DNA from: Roseomonas sp. OT10
Lineage (GTDB): Bacteria > Pseudomonadota > Alphaproteobacteria > Acetobacterales > Acetobacteraceae
Reading direction: 5' to 3'
Length of the DNA stretch: 64,000 bases
Assembly: GCF_020991085.1 (NCBI RefSeq)
Contig: NZ_CP087719.1
Location: 1,322,001-1,386,000, forward strand
The notes beneath the pieces were generated by a model. It worked only from the letters and a program-made list of their open reading frames with translations, was not told the DNA's origin and ran no database searches. Position numbers and translations under genes: made by a program. Of this stretch, positions 8,511 to 15,976 are shown one piece after another. Positions within the stretch are counted from its first letter, which is position 1. Each line of letters starts with the position of its first letter.

Positions 8511-8803
8511 CCGCGCTCGCCCCCGGCCAGCCGGTGCGGGTGCGCGACGACTGGCCGGAGACGCGCGGGCCCTGCCATGTCCGCACGCCGCACTACCTGC
8601 GCGGCCGGGCGGGACGGGTGGCACGGCACCTGGGGGACTTCCCCGACCCCTCCGACCTCGCCTTCGGCCGCCCGGCTCCGGTGCGGCCACTCTACCATGT
8701 GGAGTTCACCCAGCCGCCGCTCTTCGGCGAGGGGCGGGCCGGCGACACGGTCCTGGTCGAGATCTTCGGGCACTGGCTGGAGCCGGTGCGGGGGGGAGGC
8801 TGA
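8507..8803 (+). CDS. nitrile hydratase / thiocyanate hydrolase beta subunit, C-terminal half (free-standing)
   Basis: 98 aa. The sequence corresponds to the SH3-like C-terminal barrel of nitrile hydratase beta: PGQPVRVRDDWP at the start, HVRTPHYLRGRAGRV (residues 24-38, carrying the second conserved active-site Arg), LYHVEF and the terminal VLVEIFGHWLEP. The GTG start overlaps the stop of the N-terminal-half gene, and the stop overlaps the alpha-subunit ATG by one base. A separate gene for this domain is known in thiocyanate hydrolase (ScnA) and in the three-subunit toyocamycin nitrile hydratase; most nitrile hydratases have it fused. Confidence 0.85.
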   Translation: MTALAPGQPVRVRDDWPETRGPCHVRTPHYLRGRAGRVARHLGDFPDPSDLAFGRPAPVRPLYHVEFTQPPLFGEGRAGDTVLVEIFGHWLEPVRGGG

Positions 8804-9387
8804 TGGCCGCGCCGCCACGCGGGGAATCCGTCGCGCTGCTGGACCGCCTGCTCGCCGCGCTCGCGACGCGCGGCGTGGTCACGGCGGCGGAGCTGGATGC
8901 CCGGCAGGAGAGTACGGACCGCGCCTCGCCCGCGATCGGCGCCGCCATGGTGGCGCGGGCCTGGACCGACCCCGCCTTCCGCGCGCTGATGCTGCGCGAC
9001 GGCACCGCCGCGGCGGAGGCGATGGGCGTCTCCATGGCGGGGATGCCGCCGCTGGGCGTGCTGGAGGATACGGAGCACCGCCGCCACCTCGTCGTCTGCA
9101 CCCTGTGCTCCTGCTACCCGCGTGCCGTGCTCGGCTACCCGCCCGGCTGGTTCAAGTCCGCCGCCTACCGGGCGCGGGCGGTGCGCGACCCGCGCGGGCT
9201 GCTGGCGGAATGGGGCACGACCCTGCCCGAGGGCGTGTCCCTCCAGGTCGTGGACAGCACCGCCGACTACCGCTGGATGGTGCTGCCGCTCCGCCCCGGC
9301 GGGACGGAGGGCTGGGAGGCGGCACGCCTGGCCGGGCTGGTCACGGCGGAGGCGATGATGGGCCTCCGTCCGGCCCGCGAGCCCTGA
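8803..9387 (+). CDS. nthA: cobalt-type nitrile hydratase alpha / thiocyanate hydrolase gamma-like subunit
   Basis: 194 aa catalytic subunit. The metal-claw motif VCTLCSC is present near residues 90-96; Thr in the third position is the signature of the cobalt (non-corrin) type, as opposed to Ser in iron enzymes, and the second and third Cys are the ones oxidised post-translationally in this family. The following residues YPRAVLGYPPGWFKS carry Arg where typical cobalt nitrile hydratases carry Trp (YPW). Known activities are hydration of nitriles to amides or hydrolysis of thiocyanate to carbonyl sulfide and ammonia. The gene order beta-N, beta-C, alpha equals scnB-scnA-scnC. No amidase gene is next to it. 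Substrate cannot be assigned. Confidence 0.9.
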   Translation: MAAPPRGESVALLDRLLAALATRGVVTAAELDARQESTDRASPAIGAAMVARAWTDPAFRALMLRDGTAAAEAMGVSMAGMPPLGVLEDTEHRRHLVVCTLCSCYPRAVLGYPPGWFKSAAYRARAVRDPRGLLAEWGTTLPEGVSLQVVDSTADYRWMVLPLRPGGTEGWEAARLAGLVTAEAMMGLRPAREP

Positions 9388-9452
9388 CCTGCCGCCCTTC
9401 GGAACGGCCCCGCTGTGACCGGCGCCCGGTTCCGGCCTATCCTGCCCGGACG

Positions 9453-11273
9453 ATGATTCCCGTCCTGCACGAGACCGAGCGCGACCGGCTGCTGGACTTC
9501 CTGCGCCGCCGCCTGATCCGCACCATCCCGGCCGGCGGGGGACGACCGTCGCTGGAGGCGGCCGGCGTCGCCGCGGAGGCCGACCCGGCCTGGACCGGGG
9601 CGACGGCCGAGGCGGCCGCGCTGCTCGCCCTGCCGGAGGCCTGGCGCCGCGATCCCGTCCGGGCGCGCGGGCTGCTCGGCTTCGTGCTGGCGATGGGGGA
9701 GGGGGAGGGCATCCTCCGCGGCTGGGCGCCGCCGCAGCGGCTGACGGTGCGCGCCGCCGATCCGCGGCGCTTCGTCATCGAGACTGCCTGGGCCCGCTTC
9801 ACCGGCGACCTGTCGCGCGGCGAGGTGGTGGAGACCCGCCCAGGACCAGGCGGCGAGGCGGAGGCGCGCCACACCGGCAACCTGGTGGAGTTCCGCGCCC
9901 GCGGCCTCTGGCACTGCCTGGACGTGGAGGACCGCATCGCCGCCTACGGCCTCGAGCGCGAAGGCGAGGGGGTGGTGCTGTACCATGAGAGCCCGCTCGC
10001 GGTGCCCGGCCGCTGGCCCTGGCAGCGCGAGGCGGCGCCGGTGGGGACGGTGCGCTACGCCTACCATCTCCAGGCGGACCGCCCGGTGCTGCGCCTTGTC
10101 GTCACGCTGCGCGCGGCGCCGGGGCAGACCCTCCGCGGCGCGCGGCTGACCACCGCCTGGGACGAGCTGGGTGCCCGCGCCGCCTACCGTGCCGTGGCGG
10201 GACAGCGCGATTCCGGCTGGGAGCGGCGGATGGTGACGGAGGAGGCGGGCGCGGTCCCGCTCTTCGACGGGCCGCTGCGCAACCTGGCGCTGCTGGCCGA
10301 GGGCGGCGCGGCCCCGGCCCTGCACGCCCGGCCGCGCGACCCCGCCGCCGTGCTGGGTGTCAGGGGCCATCCCCGCCCCGGCGGCCGGCTGCACTGGGTG
10401 GTGGTGCGCCATGCGGTCGGCACCGTGCCGGGCGGCGGCGAGGCGACGCTGACCGAGGACCGGCTGCTGGAGCCCGCCGGCGCCACGGAGCCGCCCGAGG
10501 CCGCCGCCGCGCGGCTGGAGGACGGCGCCCCCCGGGCCGCGGAGTTCGCCCTGCCGGCGGAGGCCGCGGCGGCGCTGGAGGCGGTGGCCACCGTGCGTCT
10601 CTTCGCCGCCTCCGGGGCCTATGCCGCGCCCGCCGGGCTGCGGGAGTGGCTCGACCGCCACCTCGCCGCGCTGGAGCCGCGGCTGGGGGATGCCGCCGCC
10701 CTGTCCCGCACCGTCTGCGCCCTGGATGCGCTGGCCCGCGCCGACCGGGAGCCGCGCGACGAGGAGCGGCTGGCGGCGCTGGGCGCGCGCCTCGCGGGCC
10801 TCGCCGCGCCGGAGCCCGGCGAGGCGGCGGCGCTGCGGCTGCTGGCCCTGGCCCGCCTGGGGCTGCATGGGGTGGCCGTGCCCGGGCTGGCGGAGCAGGC
10901 GGCCGCCGGCCTCATGGCCTGGCCGGAAGACATGCCGGCCGGAATGGACAGCTCCCTGGCCGGGCTGCTGCTGCGCGCCGTGTCCGCGCTGCGACTCGCC
11001 GGCGAGCGCGGCGACCTGGCGCTGCCGCCCGAGGCCGTCGCCCGGGCCGAGGCGCTGACCGAGGCGCTGCTGCGCCGGTTGCAGATGGCCGCCTGCGACC
11101 GCGGCGCGTCGGGGGTGCAGATCCTGGCGGCGCCCGGGACGCCGCTGGACGCGCGGCCCGACCTGCTGGCGCAGGTGCGGGTCACGCTCGGGCTGGGGCA
11201 CCCGGAGGGGCTGCTCGCCGATCTCCGCCCGGCCAGGGCCGCCCCGCGTCCCAGGGGCGTGGCCGCCGGGTGA
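9453..11273 (+). CDS. unknown 606-aa protein in the nitrile hydratase-like cluster
   Basis: I do not recognise a family. The protein starts at an ATG 65 bp after the alpha-subunit stop. No signal peptide is evident. Residues ~90-370 contain many short alternating hydrophobic strands with aromatic and acidic residues (RRFVIETAWARFTGDLS, GRLHWVVVRHAVGT), consistent with a beta-rich sheet or sandwich domain; residues ~385-600 are Ala/Leu/Glu-rich helices with repeated ALxALARAxxEPRxE-like units. The two-part layout resembles some polysaccharide-acting or terpenoid-cyclase-like proteins only in the broadest sense. Close spacing to the DUF2272 gene (5 bp) indicates co-transcription. Confidence 0.75.
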   Translation: MIPVLHETERDRLLDFLRRRLIRTIPAGGGRPSLEAAGVAAEADPAWTGATAEAAALLALPEAWRRDPVRARGLLGFVLAMGEGEGILRGWAPPQRLTVRAADPRRFVIETAWARFTGDLSRGEVVETRPGPGGEAEARHTGNLVEFRARGLWHCLDVEDRIAAYGLEREGEGVVLYHESPLAVPGRWPWQREAAPVGTVRYAYHLQADRPVLRLVVTLRAAPGQTLRGARLTTAWDELGARAAYRAVAGQRDSGWERRMVTEEAGAVPLFDGPLRNLALLAEGGAAPALHARPRDPAAVLGVRGHPRPGGRLHWVVVRHAVGTVPGGGEATLTEDRLLEPAGATEPPEAAAARLEDGAPRAAEFALPAEAAAALEAVATVRLFAASGAYAAPAGLREWLDRHLAALEPRLGDAAALSRTVCALDALARADREPRDEERLAALGARLAGLAAPEPGEAAALRLLALARLGLHGVAVPGLAEQAAAGLMAWPEDMPAGMDSSLAGLLLRAVSALRLAGERGDLALPPEAVARAEALTEALLRRLQMAACDRGASGVQILAAPGTPLDARPDLLAQVRVTLGLGHPEGLLADLRPARAAPRPRGVAAG

Positions 11274-11278
11274 GGGGT

Positions 11279-12139
11279 ATGGTCCTGCTGCGGGGGGCGG
11301 CGCTGCTGGCGCCGCTGGCCCTCCTCGCCTGTGCCGCGCCCGCCCCGGTGGCGGTGCGGGAGGCGCCGCTCTCCTACCCGCCCTCGGTGCGGGACCGCAT
11401 CCAGCGCTTCGCCCTGGGGGAATGGCATGAATGGGGCGGGGTGGTGGTCGAGCCCGGCCTGCGCCGCCCGGCACCGCGGGGGCAGGCCGGCCCGGAAAGC
11501 CGGACCGAGGCCTTCCCGCGCGTGCTCGCCTACTGGCGCGCCGTGCCGGACGAGGCCGGGGCGATCCGGCGCAACCGCTCGCGCTACGCCGCGGCGTTGC
11601 AGGGGGTGGGCGACGGCGCCTGGGGTGAGCCCGCCTGGTCGGCGGCCTTCGTCTCCTGGGTGATGCGCTCCGCAGGGGTCGATTCGCGCGAGTTCCCCGG
11701 CAGCGCGGCCCATGCCTTCTACCTGGACGGGCTGCTGGCCGATGCGCGGGACTTCCCCGCCTCCGCGCCCTTCGTGCCGCATGCGGTGTCGGAGCGGGCG
11801 CCGCAGACGGGCGACCTGGTCTGTGCCGACCGCTCTCGCCGCCCGCTCTCCGGCTGGGAGGAACGGATGGCCGAGACGGGGCAGTTCCGCCCGATGCACT
11901 GCGACATCGTGGTGCGCGCCGGCCCCTTCGCGGTGGAGGCCGTGGGCGGCAACGTCGCCGATGCGGTGACGCTCTCGCGCTTCGCCGCCGACGGCACCGG
12001 CCGCCTGCTGCCCCGCCCGCCCGGCGAGCCGGCCTTCTTCGTGGTGATGGAGAACCGGCTGGGCCGGCTGCCCCCCTTCGACGCCGTGCCGGCACCTGCC
12101 GCACCCGCCCCGATTCCTCCAGGAGTGCCCGGATCATGA
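11279..12139 (+). CDS. DUF2272 domain lipoprotein
   Basis: 286 aa. The N-terminus MVLLRGAALLAPLALLACA is a lipoprotein signal with lipobox LLAC (lipidated Cys near residue 18), so the protein is probably anchored in a membrane facing the periplasm. The mature part matches the DUF2272 pattern: RIQRFALGEWHEWGG, EPAWSAAFVSWVMRSAGV (Cys-free in this copy), HAFYLDGLL, APQTGDLVCADR, HCDIVV and AVGGNV. That pattern recalls NlpC/P60-like or amidase-type folds used on cell-wall material. A GTG nine bases upstream that overlaps the previous stop is an alternative start. The 3' end overlaps the next gene by 4 bp. Confidence 0.85.
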   Translation: MVLLRGAALLAPLALLACAAPAPVAVREAPLSYPPSVRDRIQRFALGEWHEWGGVVVEPGLRRPAPRGQAGPESRTEAFPRVLAYWRAVPDEAGAIRRNRSRYAAALQGVGDGAWGEPAWSAAFVSWVMRSAGVDSREFPGSAAHAFYLDGLLADARDFPASAPFVPHAVSERAPQTGDLVCADRSRRPLSGWEERMAETGQFRPMHCDIVVRAGPFAVEAVGGNVADAVTLSRFAADGTGRLLPRPPGEPAFFVVMENRLGRLPPFDAVPAPAAPAPIPPGVPGS

Positions 12140-13239
12140 CCGGACTGTTCGATCCCCTGACCCAGCGCGGCGTGACCCTGCCGAACCGGATCGGCGTCTC
12201 TCCCATGTGCCAGTACTGCTGCGCCGGCGACGGCAGGCCGACCGAGTGGCACCTTCAGCACCTCGTCTCCCGTGCCCTGGGCGGGGCCGGGCTGGTGATG
12301 GCCGAGGCGACGGCGGTGGTGCCCGAGGGGCGGATCACCCCGGAGGATCTCGGCCTCTGGGAGGAGGCGCAGATGCCGGGGCATGCCCGGCTGACGGACG
12401 CCATCGCCCGGGCCGGCGCGGTGCCGGCGATCCAGCTGGCCCATGCCGGGCGCAAGGCCAGCCGGAACCCACCCTGGCGGGGTGGCCCGGCGGCGCAGGG
12501 CTGGGAGCCCGTGGGGCCCTCCGCCCTCGCCTTCGAGGGCTATGCCACCCCCCGCGCCATGAGCGAGGCGGAGATCGTCGCGGTGATCGGGGCCCTGGCC
12601 CTGGCGGCGCGGCGGGCGGTGGAGGTCGGGTATCGCGTGATCGAGCTGCACGCGGCGCACGGCTACCTGGTGCACCAGTTCCTCTCGCCCCTGGCCAACC
12701 GGCGCGACGACGGCTGGGGTGGCGATTTCGAGGGGCGCACCCGGCTGCTACGCGAGGCCGCGGCGGCGGTGCGTGCCGCCATCCCGGATTCCATCCCGCT
12801 CTGGGTGCGGATCAGCCACACCGACTGGGACCCCGCCGGCTGGACCACCGAGGAGACGGTCGAGGTCTCCCGCCGGCTGAAGGCGCTGGGGGTGGATGCG
12901 ATGGACGTCTCCTCCGGCGGGAACCTCGCCGCGCCGAAGATCCCGCTCGGCCCGGGCTACCAGGTGCCGGGGGCGGAGGCGGTGAAGCGGGGCGCGGAGA
13001 TCGACGTCGCCGCGGTCGGGATGATCACCGAGCCGCAGCAGGCCCAGGACATCGTGGCCGCGGGCCGCGCCGATGTCGTGCTGCTGGCCCGGGCCATGCT
13101 GCGCGATCCCTACTGGGCCTGGCGCGCCGCCGAGGCGCTGGGGGCGACCGACCGGCTGGCGATCCCGCCGCAATACGAGCGCGGCTGGGGCAAGCTGCCG
13201 CTGCGCGCCGCCACGGCCGAGGCGATGCCCGCCCTGTAG
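12136..13239 (+). CDS. NADH:flavin oxidoreductase, Old Yellow Enzyme family (YqjM-like)
   Basis: 367-aa FMN-dependent ene-reductase fold. The YqjM-class landmarks are visible: GLFDPLTQRGVTLPNRI at the start, the SPMCQY cysteine that tunes the flavin, EWHLQHLVSRALGGAGLV, QLAHAGRKAS, ELHAAHGYLVHQFLSP with the substrate-binding His pair, and GGDFEGRTRLL. It would reduce activated C=C bonds with NAD(P)H in the cytoplasm. The ATG overlaps the lipoprotein gene stop, so it is the last gene of the 7420-13239 run. Its physiological substrate is not predictable; association with the nitrile hydratase-like genes may point to a shared xenobiotic or nitrile-detoxification role. Confidence 0.92.
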   Translation: MTGLFDPLTQRGVTLPNRIGVSPMCQYCCAGDGRPTEWHLQHLVSRALGGAGLVMAEATAVVPEGRITPEDLGLWEEAQMPGHARLTDAIARAGAVPAIQLAHAGRKASRNPPWRGGPAAQGWEPVGPSALAFEGYATPRAMSEAEIVAVIGALALAARRAVEVGYRVIELHAAHGYLVHQFLSPLANRRDDGWGGDFEGRTRLLREAAAAVRAAIPDSIPLWVRISHTDWDPAGWTTEETVEVSRRLKALGVDAMDVSSGGNLAAPKIPLGPGYQVPGAEAVKRGAEIDVAAVGMITEPQQAQDIVAAGRADVVLLARAMLRDPYWAWRAAEALGATDRLAIPPQYERGWGKLPLRAATAEAMPAL

Positions 13240-13275
13240 CGCCGGGGCCGGCCGGCCGGGCGGCCCCGCCCGGCG
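13240..13275. terminator. GC-rich inverted repeat between convergent genes
   Basis: The 43-bp gap between the oxidoreductase stop and the Hpt stop is almost entirely G and C. CGCCGGG at 13240-13246 can pair with CCCGGCG at 13269-13275 around a GC-rich loop that can itself fold. There is no T-run on either side, so termination here is a guess based on position between convergent genes. Confidence 0.35.
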
Positions 13276-13282
13276 ATCCGCC

Positions 13283-13615
13283 TTAGCCGGCGGCGGCGAG
13301 CTGGCCGAGCTCCTCCAGCGCCGCCTTCGCCGCCTCGCCCAGCCGCAGCGCGACCGTGGCCGAGGGCAGGTGGTCGGGCCGCATCGCCTCGCGCGCCAGC
13401 GCCTCGAGCTGCGTCGCCCCGACGCCGCCCGCGGCCCCCGCGAGGCTGTGCGCGCCCCGGTGCCAGGCCACGGTGTCGCCGGTCCGGCTGGCGGCCACGA
13501 GCTCCTGCAGCAGGCGCGCGACGTCGGCCTCGAAGGTCTGGACGATGGTCGCGAAGACCTCCGGCGGCAGCTCGGAGGCGAGGGCGCCAGCCACCTCGGG
13601 ATCGATCACCTTCAT
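13283..13615 (-). CDS. free-standing Hpt-domain phosphotransfer protein
   Basis: 110 aa, a single Hpt helical bundle. The phosphorylatable histidine lies in AWHRGAHSLAGAAGGVGA near residues 50-66 (AHSLAGAAG corresponds to the family motif HxLKGxxxxxG, with Ala replacing Lys). The N-terminus (FATIVQTFEADVARLLQEL) and the following helices fit the four-helix bundle. It would relay phosphoryl groups between a hybrid histidine kinase and a response regulator, but no such genes are next to it, so it probably acts as a shared or orphan phosphotransferase. Downstream it is convergent with the oxidoreductase gene. Confidence 0.85.
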   Translation of the reverse strand: MKVIDPEVAGALASELPPEVFATIVQTFEADVARLLQELVAASRTGDTVAWHRGAHSLAGAAGGVGATQLEALAREAMRPDHLPSATVALRLGEAAKAALEELGQLAAAG

Positions 13616-13685
13616 CCGGACTCCCCCTCTGGCACGCGGCGCATTCTTGCCGCTGCGGGCTGGCGCGCAAGGGTGGGGCGCGACG

Positions 13686-14933
13686 TCATCGGCCGCCCGA
13701 TCCGGACAGCGCCCGCTGCGCGCCGCGCAGGGCGAGCTGGGCGCCGAGGGCGCAGCCCAGCATGACGAAGGCCGTGCCGATCCCGTGCCCCGCCTCGACC
13801 CAGCCCGCCAGGACGGTCATCAGCGCGCCGAAGGTCATCTGGATCGCGCCCACGAGGCCGGAGGCGGTGCCCGCGAGCTGCGGCCGCACGCTGATCGCGG
13901 CGGTGACGGCGGCGGGCTGGCTGATGCCGTTGCCCAGGGCGATGAGCGCCATCGGCAGGAAGAAGGCCGCGAGCGCCGGGGGAAGCGTCAGCTGCAACGC
14001 GAGGCACAGCACCGACCCGGCCGTGGTCACGAGCAGGCCCAGGCGCAGCGTGTCGCGCATGCCCAGGCGGATGCTGTACCGCCCGGCGATCCAGGAGCCG
14101 GCGGCGAAGCAGACGGCGATCACCACGAAGATCATGGCGAAGGTGCGCGGGCTGTGGCCCAGCCCCTGCACCACCACATGCGGCGCCCCGGCCAGGAAGC
14201 CGAAGAACACCCCGCTGGTGCAGGCGACGATGGCAACACAGGCGCGGAAGCCCTGCAACGTCAGCAGCTGGAGATAGGCGCCGAGCAGGCCCGCCAGGCC
14301 GGGCAGGGCCTGGGGCCGGACCAGGGTCTCACGCAGCCTGGCCCGCGCGACCAGCAGGACGGGGATGCCGACCAGCGCCGCCATCAGCATGGTGCCACGC
14401 CAGCCGACGAACTCCTCGACCACCGCGCCGACGATCGGGCCGAGCATGGGCGCGACGGTCATGCCCATCATGACGTAGCCCATGCGGCTCGCCGCCTGCT
14501 CGCGCGGCCATACGTCGCGCACGATGGCCCGGCCGAGCACCATGCCGGCGCAGGCCCCGGTGCCCTGGAGCACCCGCGCCAGGATCAGCCAGCCGATCGA
14601 GGGGGCGAGCGCCGCGAGGAGCGAGGCGACGAGGTAGAGGCCGAGCCCGGCGAAGAGCAGCGGCCGGCGCCCGTAGCGGTCGGAGAGCGGGCCGTAGAGA
14701 AGCTGGCCCAGCGCCACGCCCATCAGGTAGAGGGTCAGGGTCAGCTGCGCCTGGCCATAGGGCGCCCCGAAGACCTGCGCCAGCACCGGCAGGGTCGGAA
14801 TGACCAGCTGCATGGCGAAGGGACCGAGGCCGGTCATGGCCACCAGCAGCCAGAGGGGCGGCGCCCTGCGGGCGGCGTCGGGCGGGGTTTCGTCGCCGGT
14901 CGGCGCCTCGTAGCCCAGGTCCCGCGGGGTCAA
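13686..14933 (-). CDS. Bcr/CflA-family multidrug MFS transporter
   Basis: 415-aa, 12-helix major facilitator of the drug:H+ antiporter group, inner membrane. Motif A between helices 2 and 3 reads GQLLYGPLSDRYGRRPLLFAGL; the preceding helix MTGLGPFAMQLVIPTLPVLAQVFG and the later GTGACAGMVLGRAIVRDVW (motif C region) are typical of Bcr/CflA. The start is a TTG that adds about 25 polar residues before the first helix; a GGGGTGGCGGG stretch precedes it. Substrates are unknown. The gene stands alone, 70 bp from the Hpt gene and 197 bp from the HAD gene, the latter gap holding no recognisable feature. Confidence 0.92.
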   Translation of the reverse strand: MTPRDLGYEAPTGDETPPDAARRAPPLWLLVAMTGLGPFAMQLVIPTLPVLAQVFGAPYGQAQLTLTLYLMGVALGQLLYGPLSDRYGRRPLLFAGLGLYLVASLLAALAPSIGWLILARVLQGTGACAGMVLGRAIVRDVWPREQAASRMGYVMMGMTVAPMLGPIVGAVVEEFVGWRGTMLMAALVGIPVLLVARARLRETLVRPQALPGLAGLLGAYLQLLTLQGFRACVAIVACTSGVFFGFLAGAPHVVVQGLGHSPRTFAMIFVVIAVCFAAGSWIAGRYSIRLGMRDTLRLGLLVTTAGSVLCLALQLTLPPALAAFFLPMALIALGNGISQPAAVTAAISVRPQLAGTASGLVGAIQMTFGALMTVLAGWVEAGHGIGTAFVMLGCALGAQLALRGAQRALSGSGGR

Positions 14934-15130
14934 CCCGCCACCCCCCGGGGGTCGCCGTCGCGGAAGCTGCGCCGGGCCGGATCGGGCAGGGGGGGAGAGG
15001 GTCGCGCGGCCGGAGGTTGCATGCCCCGCAGGCTAAAGCAGGACAGGCCGCAGCGGAACGCACCGCCCGCTGGCTGCCGGAGGGGTGATCGCCGGAAGGG
15101 GCCGGCCATGGCCGTGGCCGCCAGGGGCGG

Positions 15131-15976
15131 CTACCAGCGCAGCCCGCGCAGGGCGGCCATCGGGGCGACGTGCTCGGCCGCCGCGGCCGCGTCGAGCTGG
15201 TCGTCCGCGAGGCCCGCCGAGAGCCCGTTCAGCACCCAGACCGCGTCCAGCCCGACCGCCTTCGCCCCGGCCAGGTCGGTGTGCGGCCCGTCGCCCAGCG
15301 CCAGCACGCGGTCCTTCGCCACGCCCAGGCGGCGCAGCACCGGGCCGTAGATGGTCGGGTCGGGCTTGCCCACCTCATGGACCGGCCCGCCGCCGAGCTG
15401 GAGGTAGCGGTCGGCGAGCGCCCCGGCGCAGAGCACGAGCTTGCCACCCACCACCACCTCGCGGTCGGGGTTCACGCAGACCATCGGCAGCTTGCGCGCG
15501 GCGCAGGCGGCCAGCGCCGGCTCGTAGGGGGTGACGCTCTCGCGCCCCACCACCGGGTCGGGGCCGGTGTTGAGGATGAACTCCGCCCCCTCCGGCGTGG
15601 CCAGCAGCTCGATCCCCAGCCCCTCCACCACGGAGCGGTCGCGCACCAGCCCGAGATGGAAGGCCCGGGTGCCCAGCGTGTCGAAGCCCGGATGGCTGCG
15701 GTCGCGCAGCAGCTCCCAGCTCGCCTCGCCGGAGGTGACGATGCCGTCGTAGAGCGCGGGGGCGATGCCGAACTCGGTCAGCTGGTCGGCCACCACATGC
15801 GAGCGGCGCGGCGCGTTGGAGAGGAAGCAGATCCGCTTGCCCGCGGCGCGCATGGCGGCCAGCGCCTCCGCCACGCCCGGATAGGGCTGCGTGCCGTCAT
15901 GCACCACGCCCCAGAGGTCCACGATGAAGCCGTCGTAGCGATCCGCCAGGGCCGAGAGCCCGTCCAGCACCATCAT
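15131..15976 (-). CDS. TIGR01459-type HAD-IIA hydrolase
   Basis: 281-aa haloacid-dehalogenase superfamily phosphatase of the NagD/IIA branch. Motif I with the nucleophile is FIVDLWGVVHDG (residues 17-28; note D-x-W in place of the usual DxDGT), motif II is CFLSNAPRR, and motifs III/IV are GKPDPTIYGPVLRR and LALGDGPHTDLAGAKAVGLD. It probably dephosphorylates a small phosphorylated metabolite in the cytoplasm. It overlaps the pyrD stop (ATGATG start; two adjacent ATGs are possible), a pairing with pyrD that suggests a link to nucleotide or flavin phosphate metabolism but does not prove it. Confidence 0.9.
   Translation of the reverse strand: MMVLDGLSALADRYDGFIVDLWGVVHDGTQPYPGVAEALAAMRAAGKRICFLSNAPRRSHVVADQLTEFGIAPALYDGIVTSGEASWELLRDRSHPGFDTLGTRAFHLGLVRDRSVVEGLGIELLATPEGAEFILNTGPDPVVGRESVTPYEPALAACAARKLPMVCVNPDREVVVGGKLVLCAGALADRYLQLGGGPVHEVGKPDPTIYGPVLRRLGVAKDRVLALGDGPHTDLAGAKAVGLDAVWVLNGLSAGLADDQLDAAAAAEHVAPMAALRGLRW

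Noticed and set aside
6429-8690. Long N-terminal extension of ubiE reaching through the SH3 and beta-N genes
   Set aside because: Homology begins at the internal Met at 7166; the extension is antisense to the SH3 and hydratase genes.
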